A DNA stretch of 64,000 nt, from NCBI GenBank assembly GCA_026874595.1, contig CM049309.1, positions 29,081,033 to 29,145,032 of the forward strand, given 5' to 3'. How positions within the stretch are numbered: the first letter of the stretch is position 1; each line of letters begins with the position of its first letter. This document shows positions 45,300 to 58,053 of the stretch, piece after piece. The notes beneath the pieces are model-generated. The model was not told the origin of the DNA and ran no database searches. It saw only the letters and a program-made list of their open reading frames with translations. This DNA comes from Sipunculus nudus. Lineage: Eukaryota > Annelida > Sipuncula > Golfingiida > Sipunculidae. The position numbers were made by a program, and so were the translations under genes.

Positions 45300-47515
45300 C
45301 CCGACTCTGACGTCATAATGAAGCAAGACTTCCACCATAGACACCGAGAACAGGACATCCACCAAAGACACCGAGAACAGGACTTCAAACACATGGACCG
45401 AGAACAGGACATAAAAAAAAGACCGAGAACAGGACTTAAAACACAGAGACCGAAAACATGACTTCTAAGACAGAACCGAGAACATAACTTCAACAACAGA
45501 AACCGAGAAATGGACTTTCAACACAGTGACCAATGACAGGACTTCCAGCACAAACACCGAGATCATGACTTCCAGCACAGAGACTATAAACAGGACTTCT
45601 AACACAGAGACCGAGAACAGGACTTTCAACACAGAGACCGAGAACAGGACATCTAACACAGAGACCGAGAACAGGACTACCAATGCAGAGACTGAAAAAC
45701 AGGACTTCCAACAAAGAGACAGAGAACAGGACTTCCAACACAGACCGAGAACAGGACTTTAAACAAAGAGACCGAGAACAGTTCTGCCACAACAGGAACC
45801 GAGAACAGGACTTCCAACACAGAGACCAAGACCAGAACACCCAGCACAGAGACCGAAAACATGACTTACAGCACAGAGACAGAGAACAGGATTTCCAACA
45901 CAGAGACTGAAAACATGACTCCAACAACAGAAACTGAGATCAGGACTTCCAACACAGAGACCAAGAACAGGGCACCCAGCACAGAGACCGAGAACAGGAC
46001 TTCTCACACAGAAACCGAAAACAGGACATCCCGCATAGAGACCGAGAGGATGACTTCCAGCACAGAGACTGAGAACAAGACTTCCAACACAGAGATTGAG
46101 TACAGGACTTCCAATATAGACAGCAAGAACAGGATTTCTAACACAGAGACCGAGAACATGACTTCAGCAACAGAAACCGAGAACAGGACTTCCAACACAG
46201 AGACCAAGAACAGGACTTCCAGCACAAACACCAATGACAGGTCTTCCAGCAAAACCCATAGAACATGACTTCCAACATACGGTGAGACAAGGTCTTCCAA
46301 CACAGAAACCGAGAACAGGACTTCCAACATAGACACCGAGAACAGGACTTCGAATACAGAGAACAAAGACAGGACTTCCAGCACAAACACCGATGACAGG
46401 GCTTCCAGCAAAACCCATAGAACATAACTTCCAACATACGGTGAAAAATGGTCTCCCAACACAGAAACCGAGAACACAACTTCCAACATAGACACCGAGA
46501 ACATGACTTCCAACACAGCGACCGAGAACATGACTTCAACAACAGAAACCGAGAACAGGACTTCTAACACAGAGACCAAGGACAGGACTTCCAGCACAAA
46601 CACCGAGATCATGGCTTCGAGCACAGAGACTGAAAACAGGACATCTAACACAGGGACCGAGAACAGGACTTCCAACACAGAGACCAAGAACAGGACTTCT
46701 AACACAGAGACCGGGAACAGGACTATCAATGCAGAGACTGAAAACGGGACATTCAACAAAGAGTCCGCGATCAGGAATTCCTGAGACCAAGAGACCAAGA
46801 AAAGGTCTTTCAGCACAAAAACCGAGATCAGGACTTCTAGCACAGAGACTGAAAACAGGTTTTCTAAAAAAGGGACCGAGAACAGGAGTTCAAGCACGAA
46901 GACTGAGGACAGTACCTCCAACACAAAGACCGAGGACAGGGCTTCCAGCAAAACCCAGGGAACATGACTTCCAGCATGCGGCGAGACAAGGACTTCAAAC
47001 ACAGAAACCGAAATAAGACTTCGAACATAGACACCGAGAACAGGATTTCTAACAAATGGACCGAGATCAGGACATCCAACAAAAGACTTAAATGAGGACA
47101 TCCCGCATATAGACCGAGAGCCTGACTTCCAACACAGGGACCGAGAACAGGACTTCAACAACAGAAACCGAGAACAGGACTTCCAATACAGGGACCAAGG
47201 ACTGGACGTCCAGCACAAACACCGAGATCATGACTGCCAGTAGAGAGACTGAAAACCGGACTTCAAACACAGAGACTGAAAACAGGACTTCTAACACAGA
47301 GACTAAAACAGGACATCCCGCATAAAGACCTAGAACATGACTTCCAGCAAAGATACCCGAAAACAGGACTTCCAACACAGAGACTGAAAACAGGACTTCC
47401 AGCACAGAGACTGAGAACAGATTTTTCAACACTTAGACCGAGAACATGACTTCAACACAGAAACCGAGAACAAGACTGCCAACACAGACACCAAGAACAG
47501 GACTTCCAGCACAGA
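45300..47515 (+). repeat. 27-bp minisatellite in the intron, about 80 units
   Basis: The unit 'acttccaacacagagaccg' plus 'agaacagg' (27 bp) is repeated with many substitutions and small indels. Because 27 is a multiple of three, very long frames appear, including a 404-codon minus-strand frame (47218-46004) of repeated SVLEVLFSV and plus-strand frames of repeated TENRTSNTE. Frame changes, lack of any non-repeat domain and the intronic position argue against coding. Confidence 0.95.
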
Positions 47516-48114
47516 GAAATTTACGCCTTAATTTACGCCCTATAGTAATCACCCTGTCTGTCTGTCTGTCTATTCCTCTGTCTGTCGGTCCATCCGTCCA
47601 ACCACACACATTTGTTACCAGATTATAACTCCAGATTGGATTGACATATGGATTTCAAACTTGACTTACCTATGGCCTACCACTTAAGCAAGAATCTGTA
47701 TGATTTTTTTGGTCATGATGTCAAACGTCAAGGTCACAGGACTTGTTTATTTAAAAAGATTATGGCTGCATTTTAAGCCAAGCTTTTTATCCAAAACTTT
47801 CGATCTTGCGCATTTAGCGGACTTGACAGTGTTTGGAGAGCATAAATGAATTTGGGGTCACAAGGTCAAAGGTCAAAGTCACAGGGGCCATCTGATCACA
47901 AATTATTTTCCAGATGATAATTCAAGTTTAGTTTGGCATATTGGTTTTCAAACTTAACTTATATAAGGCTCACCACAAAAGGAAGAACCCTGTCGATTTT
48001 TAGATTCAAAGGTTAAGGTCTCAGGACCCATTTCTTCAGAAAAACTTTATATGCTTTTCAAGCCAAACTTTTCATCAAAAACCTTCCATCTTCAAAATAT
48101 TGTTGACATAAGCA
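47516..48114 (+). repeat. Dispersed repeat starting with (GTCT)n
   Basis: 'acgccctatagtaatcaccc' is followed by (TGTC)n, 'ccatccgtccaaccacacac' and two related modules containing 'ccagattataactccag' or 'ccagatgataattcaag', 'tttcaaacttgacttac' or 'tttcaaacttaacttat' and 'aaggtcacaggac'. Its build resembles family A but the sequence is different. Confidence 0.6.
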
Positions 48115-48242
48115 CACTTGTGGCTGAGACCCTGCTTAAGGGTCTTAGCGAAGAAGTGAGAGGCTAGTGGATTCTAACCCATGAATTTTGATCACAAGTC
48201 CGTCACCTTTGCCATTACACCACAATGCTCCACAACATACAA
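48115..48242 (-). repeat. tRNA-derived SINE, minus strand
   Basis: The minus strand gives 'gagcattgtggtgtaatggc' (A-box part) and 'gggttagaatccactagcc' (B box, 48179-48169), then 'tctcacttcttcgctaagac'. It is a tRNA-like head with an unrelated body. Confidence 0.6.
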
Positions 48243-50680
48243 CAAAGAAATTCTTTTAGGGATGTGGCATTTATCTTCCAATCATATGAAAGTGTTTCTG
48301 TGTTGGTGTTTCCATCTGCTTATTGTATAACCAAATAATAGTGGTGACGCCACTTTGTAGTATTGATACATACGTGACAGCAAAGAAATTTCCACTGAAA
48401 GATTATCTTCTTCAGCTAGGTCAGGTCAACCGATAAGTCACACATAATTTTTATGAAGAATACACAGGTCTTTGTCAGTTCCACTTTGTTTTCCTAGTAC
48501 ATGTACACGCTATTTTATCGAGCAGTCTTAGTGGTACTGCTAATATAAAACAAAAAAATGATATGGATACTAAGCTGATTTTACTCCTGTTAGTTGTATA
48601 TCTCTTAACAGTTGATACAGACTCAAATTATGCTGGTGAAAGTTAAATATTGTGTATTTTGAGGGTCATCTTTCTCCAAATAATACATACGTTACCGGTA
48701 CATACGTTACCAGGAAACGCAAAACTGCATATTGATTTTAATAGAGGAACAGACAAAACTTTACTTCCTGGATAGTTCTTCAGACCGCCATTAGTTTACA
48801 TATTATACATAAATGCACAGATATTATGTTTTTACTGAAATATCCAGGCGTCAATGCCCCTTTGCAAATATGGTGCAACTTCCGAACAATGATATATAAA
48901 ATTAAACATACTAACTTGATGAAAATAGATGACTTATTATACACAAATATAGTGCAACATATTCTATCATGAATAAAAAAGAGAGAAAGGTTAAAATTGG
49001 GATAACAAACATGAAGCGAATGGTTATTATTCTGATTTAATTATTTGTATCGGAATTTTTAGTGTGTTTTACGTGTCTTCTTCAGTGACGCCTTAGAATT
49101 GATTGAAACCTTTCTCACTACTCAAAAACGAAACAGGAATTAGCCGCAAATCTTAATTGTAGAACATTGTACGTTACATTTTTCAAGGTTTATACATGGG
49201 AATTTATACTCATTGTTTCTGGTGAATTTGCATTTTTTTCACTTTGTTTTGCCATTTGAAAGAGTTATGGAACTTAAAGGTTGTTTGAGAAAAATATGAT
49301 GTAAAAAAATTTAGATACTTGTGAAAGGTTTTTATATCAAAGTACACAACAAATCGAGACAAGAACTTGTAAGTTAGATTGTTTTTTCTGTAGTATACAT
49401 GTTAAAGAAACATATTAGTGCAAAATATTAGTCTCATCTCCTTTGTCAGTGTGGACTAAATTAACCCAAATAAAAAAAAATATCTAATTTATATAAAAAT
49501 TGATTTGAAAAAAAAACAAAATTTCTGTTCTTATTTAAGCCATTCTGTACGAACATATTTGTAATACCGGGTAGTTAATTTTTTTCAGTTAGAGTTATTG
49601 AACAAAGTAATTGGTGAAAAAGGCGAAATAAAATGACTGTGGTAAATAATTCCAATAGCCTACCAGAATAAGTAAGAAAAAATATGAAAAAGTTGTGACA
49701 TTAATTTTAAACATGAAGCTACCAATTGCCTAGAGATAACTTTTCTTGAAGGAAATTCCCATGACTGAAAACCTACCAACCATGCATCACTTAAAGTTGT
49801 GAGGTATACCAAGGAGAAAAGAGAGATAGTCGTACCTCAAAATTTATTTTGGGTTCATTTTTCTGTCGATTTGTGCCTCATCAGTGATTTTTAGCGATAT
49901 AATTTGACAGTCACAGAAATAAGAAGCTATAAACATTCATAAAAAGTTGAAAGTCGACGTTATAGCATGTTGGGTCCAGGCCCCTTTAAAAAGTAAAACA
50001 TAAATGTGATATTTATCATTACATTCATCTCTTAAAAACAAGGAGAAAATGAAAATATTCAAATTGAAAAAGAATAATGGAATAGACTGAAGGGGGAAAT
50101 AAGTACGACTGGCACGCTTTCAACGGTCCTCCGGGCCCTTTAGGATAATTGCAAGTAAATATTTATTGGGTAAATTTCTTCCACGGATATGGCGTACTAA
50201 TTATCAGTCCGAAACATCTGCCTGGCAAGTGTGAAATACCTAAAGGTTTCCAATCACTCTGGAATGTTTACATTTCAAGCATTTTATTGGGTATTTTGAA
50301 ACTTTTTGCAAGCCTGCCTGGGCCCCATTATGGTCACCTGATTAAAACCTATTAATAATCTAGCTAGAACATACGGGTCGATCCGACTTTTTCTGTGTAT
50401 TCTTGTTCTATATCTAGCTAGAACACCTTTTAAGAGAGAGACCTCGTGTTTTTGTTCACGAATTGTGTTGTGCCTTTGGAAACACCTGCCATGGGCCCCG
50501 AGTCACCTTAGTCCCTTCTTAGCACTCATGTTCATATCGATATACAGGTTATAACAAAAGTTAATAAAATTCCCACATTTTTATCGATTTAATTGTGCCC
50601 TAGAGTTTTTAGTTGTACCCGAGAAAAACTCCATAGTCGACCTGGGCTCCCTTGAGTCCTCCTGATGAAAAGATATAGCC

Positions 50681-50732
<52 letters not shown>

Positions 50733-51470
50733 TGTGTGAGTGTGTGTGTGTGTAAATTAACATAAAAGCCAAAAGACACTTAGACATTTTAAGCAATTCC
50801 TTGTGCCCGGGCCGCTAACGGCTTGCGGGTCTCTCCTGATTAAAACTTTTATGTTGGCTAAAACAAATATGTCAGAATTACTACCTTGATTTTCAATCGT
50901 AGTGACCACTGTATAAAACACCACTACTGCCGGGGCCCCGTTGAAAACTCGTTGAATTAATGCCTTTGCATAAGTTAACACGAACGGAACGAAACATTTC
51001 CAAGTACCTTACTATAGGGAGACCGGGCCCTCTAACGCTATACTGACAAAAAAGTATATAATTCAAGACAAAATTTTATGAGACTTCTACATTTTACAAT
51101 AATGAATTGTGCAGTAAAGGTAATTCCTGGCCGGCCCTGGCCCACATTTGGCCCTTCAGGTCCCCGTCCGATGAACCGGCTAATAGGGCCTGCATATTCC
51201 AGTGTCATGTTGTAAATCATAATAACAACATTTTATCTCTGTTTTTTCTCTCTTTTCGATGTGGTTCGCAACGCCACCTATTGGACAATGTTGACATGCA
51301 CTTGCAATGTTGTAGTCACACCATTCCGCAGACGGGGACGCTTAGTGAATAAAATCTGTTAAACCTGTTCTGTTCTCGCTGAGACGGTGCCGAGAGGATA
51401 TGTCCTTATCACAACCCATAGACCCACTTGTGGATGTGGGTCCTTCTTCTAACGAGTAGGCCTAATGCAC
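48243..51470. other. AT-rich intron sequence, no gene
   Basis: Nothing coding is recognised. There is a (TA)n plus (TG)n tract at 50677-50752 and twice 'tagctagaaca' (50362, 50415). Small frames near 50149 and 50981-50757 have no motif. Confidence 0.6.
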
Positions 51471-51474
51471 GGGC

Positions 51475-51990
51475 AGTCATATTACAAGGATATCGCTACA
51501 GGATATCATGTTATACTACCGAGATGTCGCCATGGAGCATCATCTTATACCAACGAGATGTCGCCATTGGACATCATATTATATCACCGAGATGTCACCA
51601 TGGGACATCCTGTTATACCACCGAAATGTCACCATGGGACATCAGAAGCGGATCCAGGGGGGGGGTCCAGGGGGTCTGGACCCCCCCTTTTTCACCCGAA
51701 GCAACCTTTTTTAAGGGGTTTTGGACGTAATTTTGCGGCCTGGACCCCACCTTTTCCAAACCTGATGACCTTTTTTTAGGAATTTCATTAGTCCTCCTGG
51801 GTTGGACCCCCCCTTTTCCTAAATCCTGGATCCGCCCCTGGACATCATGTTATACCACCGAAATGTCGCCATGGGATACCATGTTATACCACCGAGATGT
51901 CATCATGGGACATCATGTTATTTTACCGACATGTGATTATAAGACATCATGTTACATTACTGACATGCTACTATTAGCGTTCAGTAAATT
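51475..51990 (+). repeat. 34-bp minisatellite, about 9 units
   Basis: Units of the form 'gacatcatgttataccaccg' plus 'agatgtcaccatgg' run from about 51495 to 51642 and continue from 51841 to 51975, split by a small mobile element. Confidence 0.85.
51643..51840. mobile_element. hAT-like MITE inside the 34-bp minisatellite
   Basis: The 198-bp insert starts CAGAAGCGGATCCAGG and ends CCTGGATCCGCCCCTG, an inverted pair with two mismatches. It is directly flanked by GACAT (51638-51642 and 51841-51845). The CAGGGGCGGATCCAG-type end is known from hAT MITEs; those normally make 8-bp duplications, so the 5-bp match seen here may be partial. The interior has mirrored 'tggacccccc' blocks. Confidence 0.8.
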
Positions 51991-52061
51991 GACTTTTAGC
52001 GAGATGTCATAGGATTACATTATTTCATATAAGCATCAATCTTTTTTGTGATTGATCACAG

Positions 52062-52204
52062 GGCTATACAGGTTACAACGGAGTCGAGCTTGGAGATCCG
52101 TACCGGCTTCTGTTCGGCGTGGATACCTGGGGCAACACGTGTAACCGGGACAACAAACCAGTACCAGGGGCGATGCATTCCGGCAGGAATCTCATCGGGA
52201 AAAA
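52062..52204 (+). CDS. SLC44A1: Choline transporter-like protein (CTL1/SLC44A1-like), exon with start of first extracellular loop
   Basis: The exon follows the acceptor 'gattgatcacag' and ends before the donor 'gtgcgt'. It reads GVELGDPYRLLFGVDTWGNT, then CNRDNKPVPGAMHSG. The block RL..G.D..GN.C, a Cys-containing start of the first loop, and a following P...SG are typical of SLC44 proteins. Counted from the GM at the end of the preceding exon, the spacing to RL and GNxC equals that of CTL1 with no gap, so these two exons are neighbours. The exon ends in phase 2. The next exon is not found in the window; family A sequence begins about 52 bp after the donor. Confidence 0.85.
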
Positions 52205-52255
52205 GTGCGTTTTATTGGTTAATTTAACAAGAAGGCAAAATTGTCTATCAAACTG

Positions 52256-53436
52256 TTTTTAGCTCAGCTGACTATAAGTCATCTGAGCTAAAGACGTGGT
52301 CCTTTGTCCGTCCGTCCGGCCGTCCGTCCGTTAACAGGGCACGTTTAAAAACCGTTGGACCTACGAATCCAAAACAAATCCCTCTGCCCTGCACTCCCCC
52401 CCCCCCGAATGGTGCATTAACTTGATGAATGTTATAATTTTCTGTATTTTATTTTATTCTTGGCTATGCTACATTTTAGATTTTGTATTGTACCACCAGG
52501 GTTACAATGATTAAAGGGCACATTGAATTGTGTCCACAAAGTGGTTTATTGGTATGATAGTGTGGATGTTCATCAGATAAGTAATTCCTTACTTTAGAAG
52601 AGTAAAAACTTCACAAGGTGTGAAATTGACACTTAATTCCAGTAATAAATTATAGCTGAGATAGTAATTAGCACAATGATATTGTTTGTCCCTCATTCAA
52701 CCAACAGTGTGTATACTTTATTTGAAAAGATGTTTTTATTTTATCAAATTTACTGAATCTTTTATTTCATTTCAGTGAATAAAATTAAGCATGTACTGAA
52801 AACTCCAATGTGCAAAACTTTTTAATAGTGATTCAAGGAATAATCTTGTAGAAGCCATGTTATGGCATTATTTTCTTTTAAATTCAGTTTAAATATTTGT
52901 GATTTAAAAATAATAAAATATATGTGTATGCATAATATAACCCAATATGAGCTACACTCCGGATATATAATGATTGTAACTTAGAATTCTAATATTTTAA
53001 CTAATATCTTTAGTTTTTTATTAAAAATTTATAAAACTTATAAATAAAAAAAATGAATCAGATAAAAACTATTAATGGAAAAAGTGGATATGCTAAAAAA
53101 ATAGCCTTATATATAAACTTAAATGCATTATTCTCTTGAAAGTGAAATAAAGGTATTAGTCCATTCTGTCCACTTGCCTGTCCATCTGTAAATTTTTCAT
53201 GTGCATCACAGTATCTCAAAACTGTTACTGTTTTTCTTCATGACAGTCTTGTCAGAGTATTAGTGTGCAATCATATATTTAGAACTTTACTATAACCAAG
53301 TAGGAGGGCCCCTTTCCTCTTAGCTTCTCATATGCTTATATAAATAAAAACATTACAATAGAATATTTTGCATATTTTGCAATTGCAAAAATTTCAAACT
53401 TCAGCTGAGCGTCGTGACCCATGGGTCCCTTGTTTT
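52256..53436 (+). repeat. Family A dispersed element, complete short copy
   Basis: The 5' end is 'tagctcagctgactataagtc' and 'atctgagcta', a hairpin, followed by (GTCC)n and 'gttaacagggcacg'. The body is AT-rich and mostly lacks the tandem cores. The 3' end is 'tcagctgagcgtcgtgac', the palindrome GACCCATGGGTC, then 'ccttgttttt'. Both ends lie in T runs. Confidence 0.8.
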
Positions 53437-54539
53437 TCATATGTTTGGTCTATTGAATAACTTAATTGATAATCCATTTTAAGGGTTTCCATACCGGTAA
53501 TTATGAAAACTGGTTTATATATATCAACCCGAAAGAAATCTCATTTAAATCTTTATGATGTCTAGTTTTTAAGATAAAATGAGATTATGGTTGCAGCAAA
53601 TGTGCAAAAGGTTTAGATTTAACCAAAAAGGGAAAGTTTCTTGGTGTTTCATTGTGTGACGGAATTATATGTTGAAGCGTAATTATTGTCATATAACCCG
53701 TTCTTGCACAAGGACAAGTAGTGACTGTCGCCGGGTGCGTCCGGGACGGGTTTTCAAAGGGCCGAGGTCACCCGCTGCTTACACTGGCGTGTTTTTTTAG
53801 ATAGGTCTTCCGCGAAATTACCCATACAATGTCAAATTTCTCAGGATTTATCAGAAATGGGAAATAAAGAAAATGACCACCAGCCTCTCCCCCCCCCCCC
53901 CCCCCCCGCCCTTCCATTAGGACACGATTCCCGACACATCAAGGGATATCAGAGGCGTGGTAACAGAGGAGCTGATTGACAACCCTTTACTGCCTAAAAT
54001 GATTTTAACTCAGTTTTTAGATTGATGTTAAAGGAGTTTTTTTTATAAACGTGCTACCTTAACTTCTCCTTATGACATCTGGAAAGTCCCGTGTGCATGT
54101 AATAACCAAAAAAAATAGACCAGGTTTTATGACTCTGATCACGTGTTGTTCATACTCGTTCAAAATAACGTTGTAAGCTTAGTATTTATATTATGGATAT
54201 AAACTGAGAGAAACGGATGTCACGAACCACCTATGGCTCATAGGTCAGCACCAAATTCAAGGCTACCTTAATACCAGTAAATGACACTTTCCCTGGGTCG
54301 GGATAAAGAAATTATCCCAACTCACAATGGCGAAGAAAACTTTTAATGGGTTGTTCCTTGGATATTGCCCGAGCACTCCACGAAATTCAATCAGAACCCG
54401 TTCGTAACATTTTGCTACGAATATTAAATATCTAAACCTGGTTAAGAATCAACCTATACTGGAAACATTATACCTTATTTTTTTAAAACCTGTCACTTTA
54501 TTGTTATATTTTTTAAACGTGTCACATAGACAATAAAAG

Positions 54540-54572
<33 letters not shown>

Positions 54573-55073
54573 GCAGTTGCCAGTCAATTAGACTTAGGGT
54601 GTAGCAGTCAATTAGAATTTGCATTTTAAATTGGGATTTTGTCCAATTGCACATTTGCGCTGGTAGGAACAGGAAAAACGCACATGGCGTGTTTTTATTT
54701 GCTGTGAGGTTTTAAACATGTTTTACTGGATTGTACCGAAGCAGAAGATTACCTTACCTGATGTGATATGGCAGAGTAGTAGTCGTATGTTCTGCATCCA
54801 ATTTCCGTAAGTTTCTTTGCGTGAAATTCATTTATTTAGATGATTTTGCCATGTAAAACGAAGCGGTGAGTGAGTTAGGAACGCGAACTCGCAAATGTGT
54901 ATTGAGATTGTTGTATTTGATGGAAACCATATCTATTTTATGGCAAAGAGTAACTGTTAATTTAACAGGATAACACATGGTGTTCATTATGTGATGACGC
55001 AGTTGGATCGTGTTAATTCCTATTTTATGTAACCAAGCCACTAGGCAGCAGAGATAACGTTGTTTGACTTGTG
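53437..55073. other. No gene; homopolymer and TG tracts
   Basis: A run of 19 C lies at 53889-53907 and (TG)n at 54545-54572. Frames are short, and no next SLC44 exon could be found here. Confidence 0.6.
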
Positions 55074-55079
55074 TTGCAC

Positions 55080-56420
55080 TGTTGCAACCACTATTGTAAT
55101 AACGTTCACTGTTGTAATAATTATTACTTCGGTGGTTGGTAAGGGCCAGTTTTTGCCGACCACTATTGTAATAACGGTCACTATTGTAATAATTATTACA
55201 ATAGTGGTTGCAAATGCAACCAATATTGTAATAATGTTTTATTACAATAGTGGTTGATGATACAGGCGGAAAATTTTCCTAGATTTGTCGAGATTCTTCC
55301 AAACAAATGACATTTCCGGAAAAAAAATCACACAATTCATACTCTGTCTCCCCAAAACGCATCAGTTTGTATTTCATATATTATTACACTGGTGAACTTT
55401 AATACATCAGTGATCCTTTCGAGAAACCACTATTGTAATAACGGTCACTATTGTAATAAAAACTAGCGGCCACCTTTATTTCACCACTGAAGAAATAATT
55501 CCATCGTCGTTCATCTTGAAATGCCACCATTGTTTAAATTTGAGTTCAATTCCAAAAATGCCGCAGAATTGAGGTATTCCAAATTTTTTTAATCCACTCT
55601 TACAGCATTAATTATAGCAATTACGAAATTTATTACAAAAGTGAACGTTATTACAATAGTGACCGTGTCGAGAAACCACTGTTGTAATAACGGTCACTAT
55701 TGTAATAAAAAATAGCCGCAACTTTTATCTCAAAACTGAAGAATATTTCCCTCATAGTTCATCTTGAAATGCCACCATCTTTTCATATTTGTATTCAAGT
55801 GTGATATGCTGGGGAATTATAGTATTCCAAACGTTTTAATCCACCCTTACTTAATTAATTTTACCTATAACGAAATTTATTACAATAGTGAACGTTATTA
55901 CAATAGTGACCGTTTCGAGCAACCACTATTGTAATAACGGTCACTATTGTAATAAAAAATAGCCGCCACTTTTATCTCAAAACTGAAGAATATTTCCCTC
56001 ATAGTTCATCTTGAAATGCCACCAATTTTTTTTTGTGTTCAAGTGTAAAATGCTGGGGAATTTTAGTATTCAAAACGTTGTAATCAATCCTTACTTAATT
56101 AATTATACCTATAACGAAATTTATTACAATAGTGAACGTTATTACAATAGTGACCGTTTCGAGCAACCACTATTGTAATAACGGTTACTATTGTAATAAA
56201 AAATAGCCGCCACTTTTATTTCACAACTGACGAATTAATTTCCCTCGTAGTTCATCTTGAAATGCCACCATTATATATGTTATGGTACAAATGACAATCT
56301 GGTATGACAGTACAGATTGCGATTGGGATTTGTACCAGTAAAAGTCCCTAATTGCGATCTGTACTGGTACAGTTGCCAAGCGTACCAAATTGCCATTTGT
56401 ACCATGATATATATATATAT
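55080..56420 (+). repeat. Left arm of the fold-back element
   Basis: After the outer 350 bp come subrepeats of about 245 bp starting near 55425, 55676, 55921 and 56163. Each contains 'accactattgtaataacggt', 'cactattgtaataaaaa', 'tagccgccacttttat', 'tcatcttgaaatgccacc' and 'aacgaaatttattacaatag'. The innermost part (56280-56410) is a separate block of 'ggtacaaat', 'gtacagat' and 'gtaccagta' motifs. Confidence 0.85.
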
Positions 56421-58053
56421 TTTTTCTACGTCGTCAAGAAAACTAGACCATTCAAACACATATTTATATGTTTTTGTACGCCTCATAAAGAAAGGTAAAA
56501 CAGGGAACGTGTTTCATATTATTGTATCCCCCAGACAAAGTGGAGATACCGCCTTCGCCGCTGCCGCAGAGATTTCTTTCAAGCGAGATAAAAATATTTC
56601 CCGGATCTTTACCAAACTTGACATGTGCATAGATATGGCATTAAAGACGGAGCCTATTTAAAATGGGGTCATGACATTTACTAGGAGAGTGACCTTGACC
56701 TTGAACAGGTCCATTTTTCTGGGAAATTACACTCATTCTTAAATATCTCTAAACATCTTGCATGGATTGCTCCAAAAATCAAGTTTACCGAAGATCTTGG
56801 AAAGTGTGGTCATATAACGGAAACTTGTGGCGCCACCTATTAACCTTTTCTTGTTTTCGTGCCGTATAATACCCTATCAGTGCCACTTGACAGTACTGTA
56901 AGGATTATAAGTAAAAAACAAATGGTAAGACTTCTATTATATTATATATATACATATATACGGGTTATGGGATGATGCATATTTAAAATGGGGTCATGAC
57001 CTTCCCTATGAGAGTGGCTTCAGTTTTCCTATCAGGAGTGGTTCAATGTGTTGGTCTGCAATTTGGCATGTACATCTATTTTGGAGAGTTTTCTCATCAA
57101 CAAGACAGGTGACGCCACTCACCGTGCCCTTTTAAAGGTATAAATTAATTAAACAAAAACGCAATTAAACATATAACACAAAAATGGTCATAGCGAATCC
57201 CGTACACAGTACACTGTAAAAAGTGGAGACACGTCTAATGTTTTGTACAATACACCAGTGTTATATTTGAATACCCACGTGTTTAAAACGTCTGTGTTTA
57301 TGCAGAAAAAAATGGGGTCTACTGATAGACACAAGTCGTGCTTTGAACAACATGTTTAAAGGTCCCTTTAAAGTGGTATATTTCTGTCAAAATAAATCTC
57401 AATACATTGTAATAGTTTCAAATTTGTGTAAATGAACTTAAAAAAAATTTTTAATAAACATACACGTATTTCAAGCATTAATGTCAGGGATCAGAACTGA
57501 TTTTAACCACATATATTTGCTGTTAAATAATTTATCGGGGATTCGAGGTAAAATAGGTCTTATAATGCCCTTCCGTTTATTCATTAATTCATAAGCCCCA
57601 ATAACATGAGCAGTAAAAACACCCGGGTGTTTATTAGCGGCTCGATATAAACACCTGGAAACCAAAGTGTTTTTCATGGTTGAGAAGGGTCCAGTGCTTG
57701 ATGAGATCACGTGATACTGTGAGGCAAGCTGCTGATAAATGCGCGGTTGATTTTTAATAACCAACATATGTTGCTTCAAACTAGTATGTATATAGACATC
57801 CAAACATCCAGTGCACTGGAGTTGTATATATCTAATGTCATTTAGAATGTCACCATGTGAACACAGGTACGTCTTTATTTATCCTAACAATTATTATATG
57901 ATTATATTTATATTATATTTATATTACAAGAAATTACTTTTATATGTTACTTTCTTACTCCCGTATGACAGACATTATAAAAATATAAATGTGAAAATTG
58001 CCGCCAGGTTGGTTTCAACCTTGTTTTGTTTAACTGCGTTTGAGGTATGTGGT

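Noticed and set aside
46004-47218. 404-codon minus-strand frame of repeated SVLEVLFSV
   Set aside because: It is a 27-bp minisatellite, nine codons per unit, with no unique domain, lying in an intron. Kept as a low-priority finding only.
51475-51990. Regular 34-bp units that look like a CRISPR array
   Set aside because: There are no unique spacers; whole units are repeated, and the context is a eukaryotic intron. It is a minisatellite.
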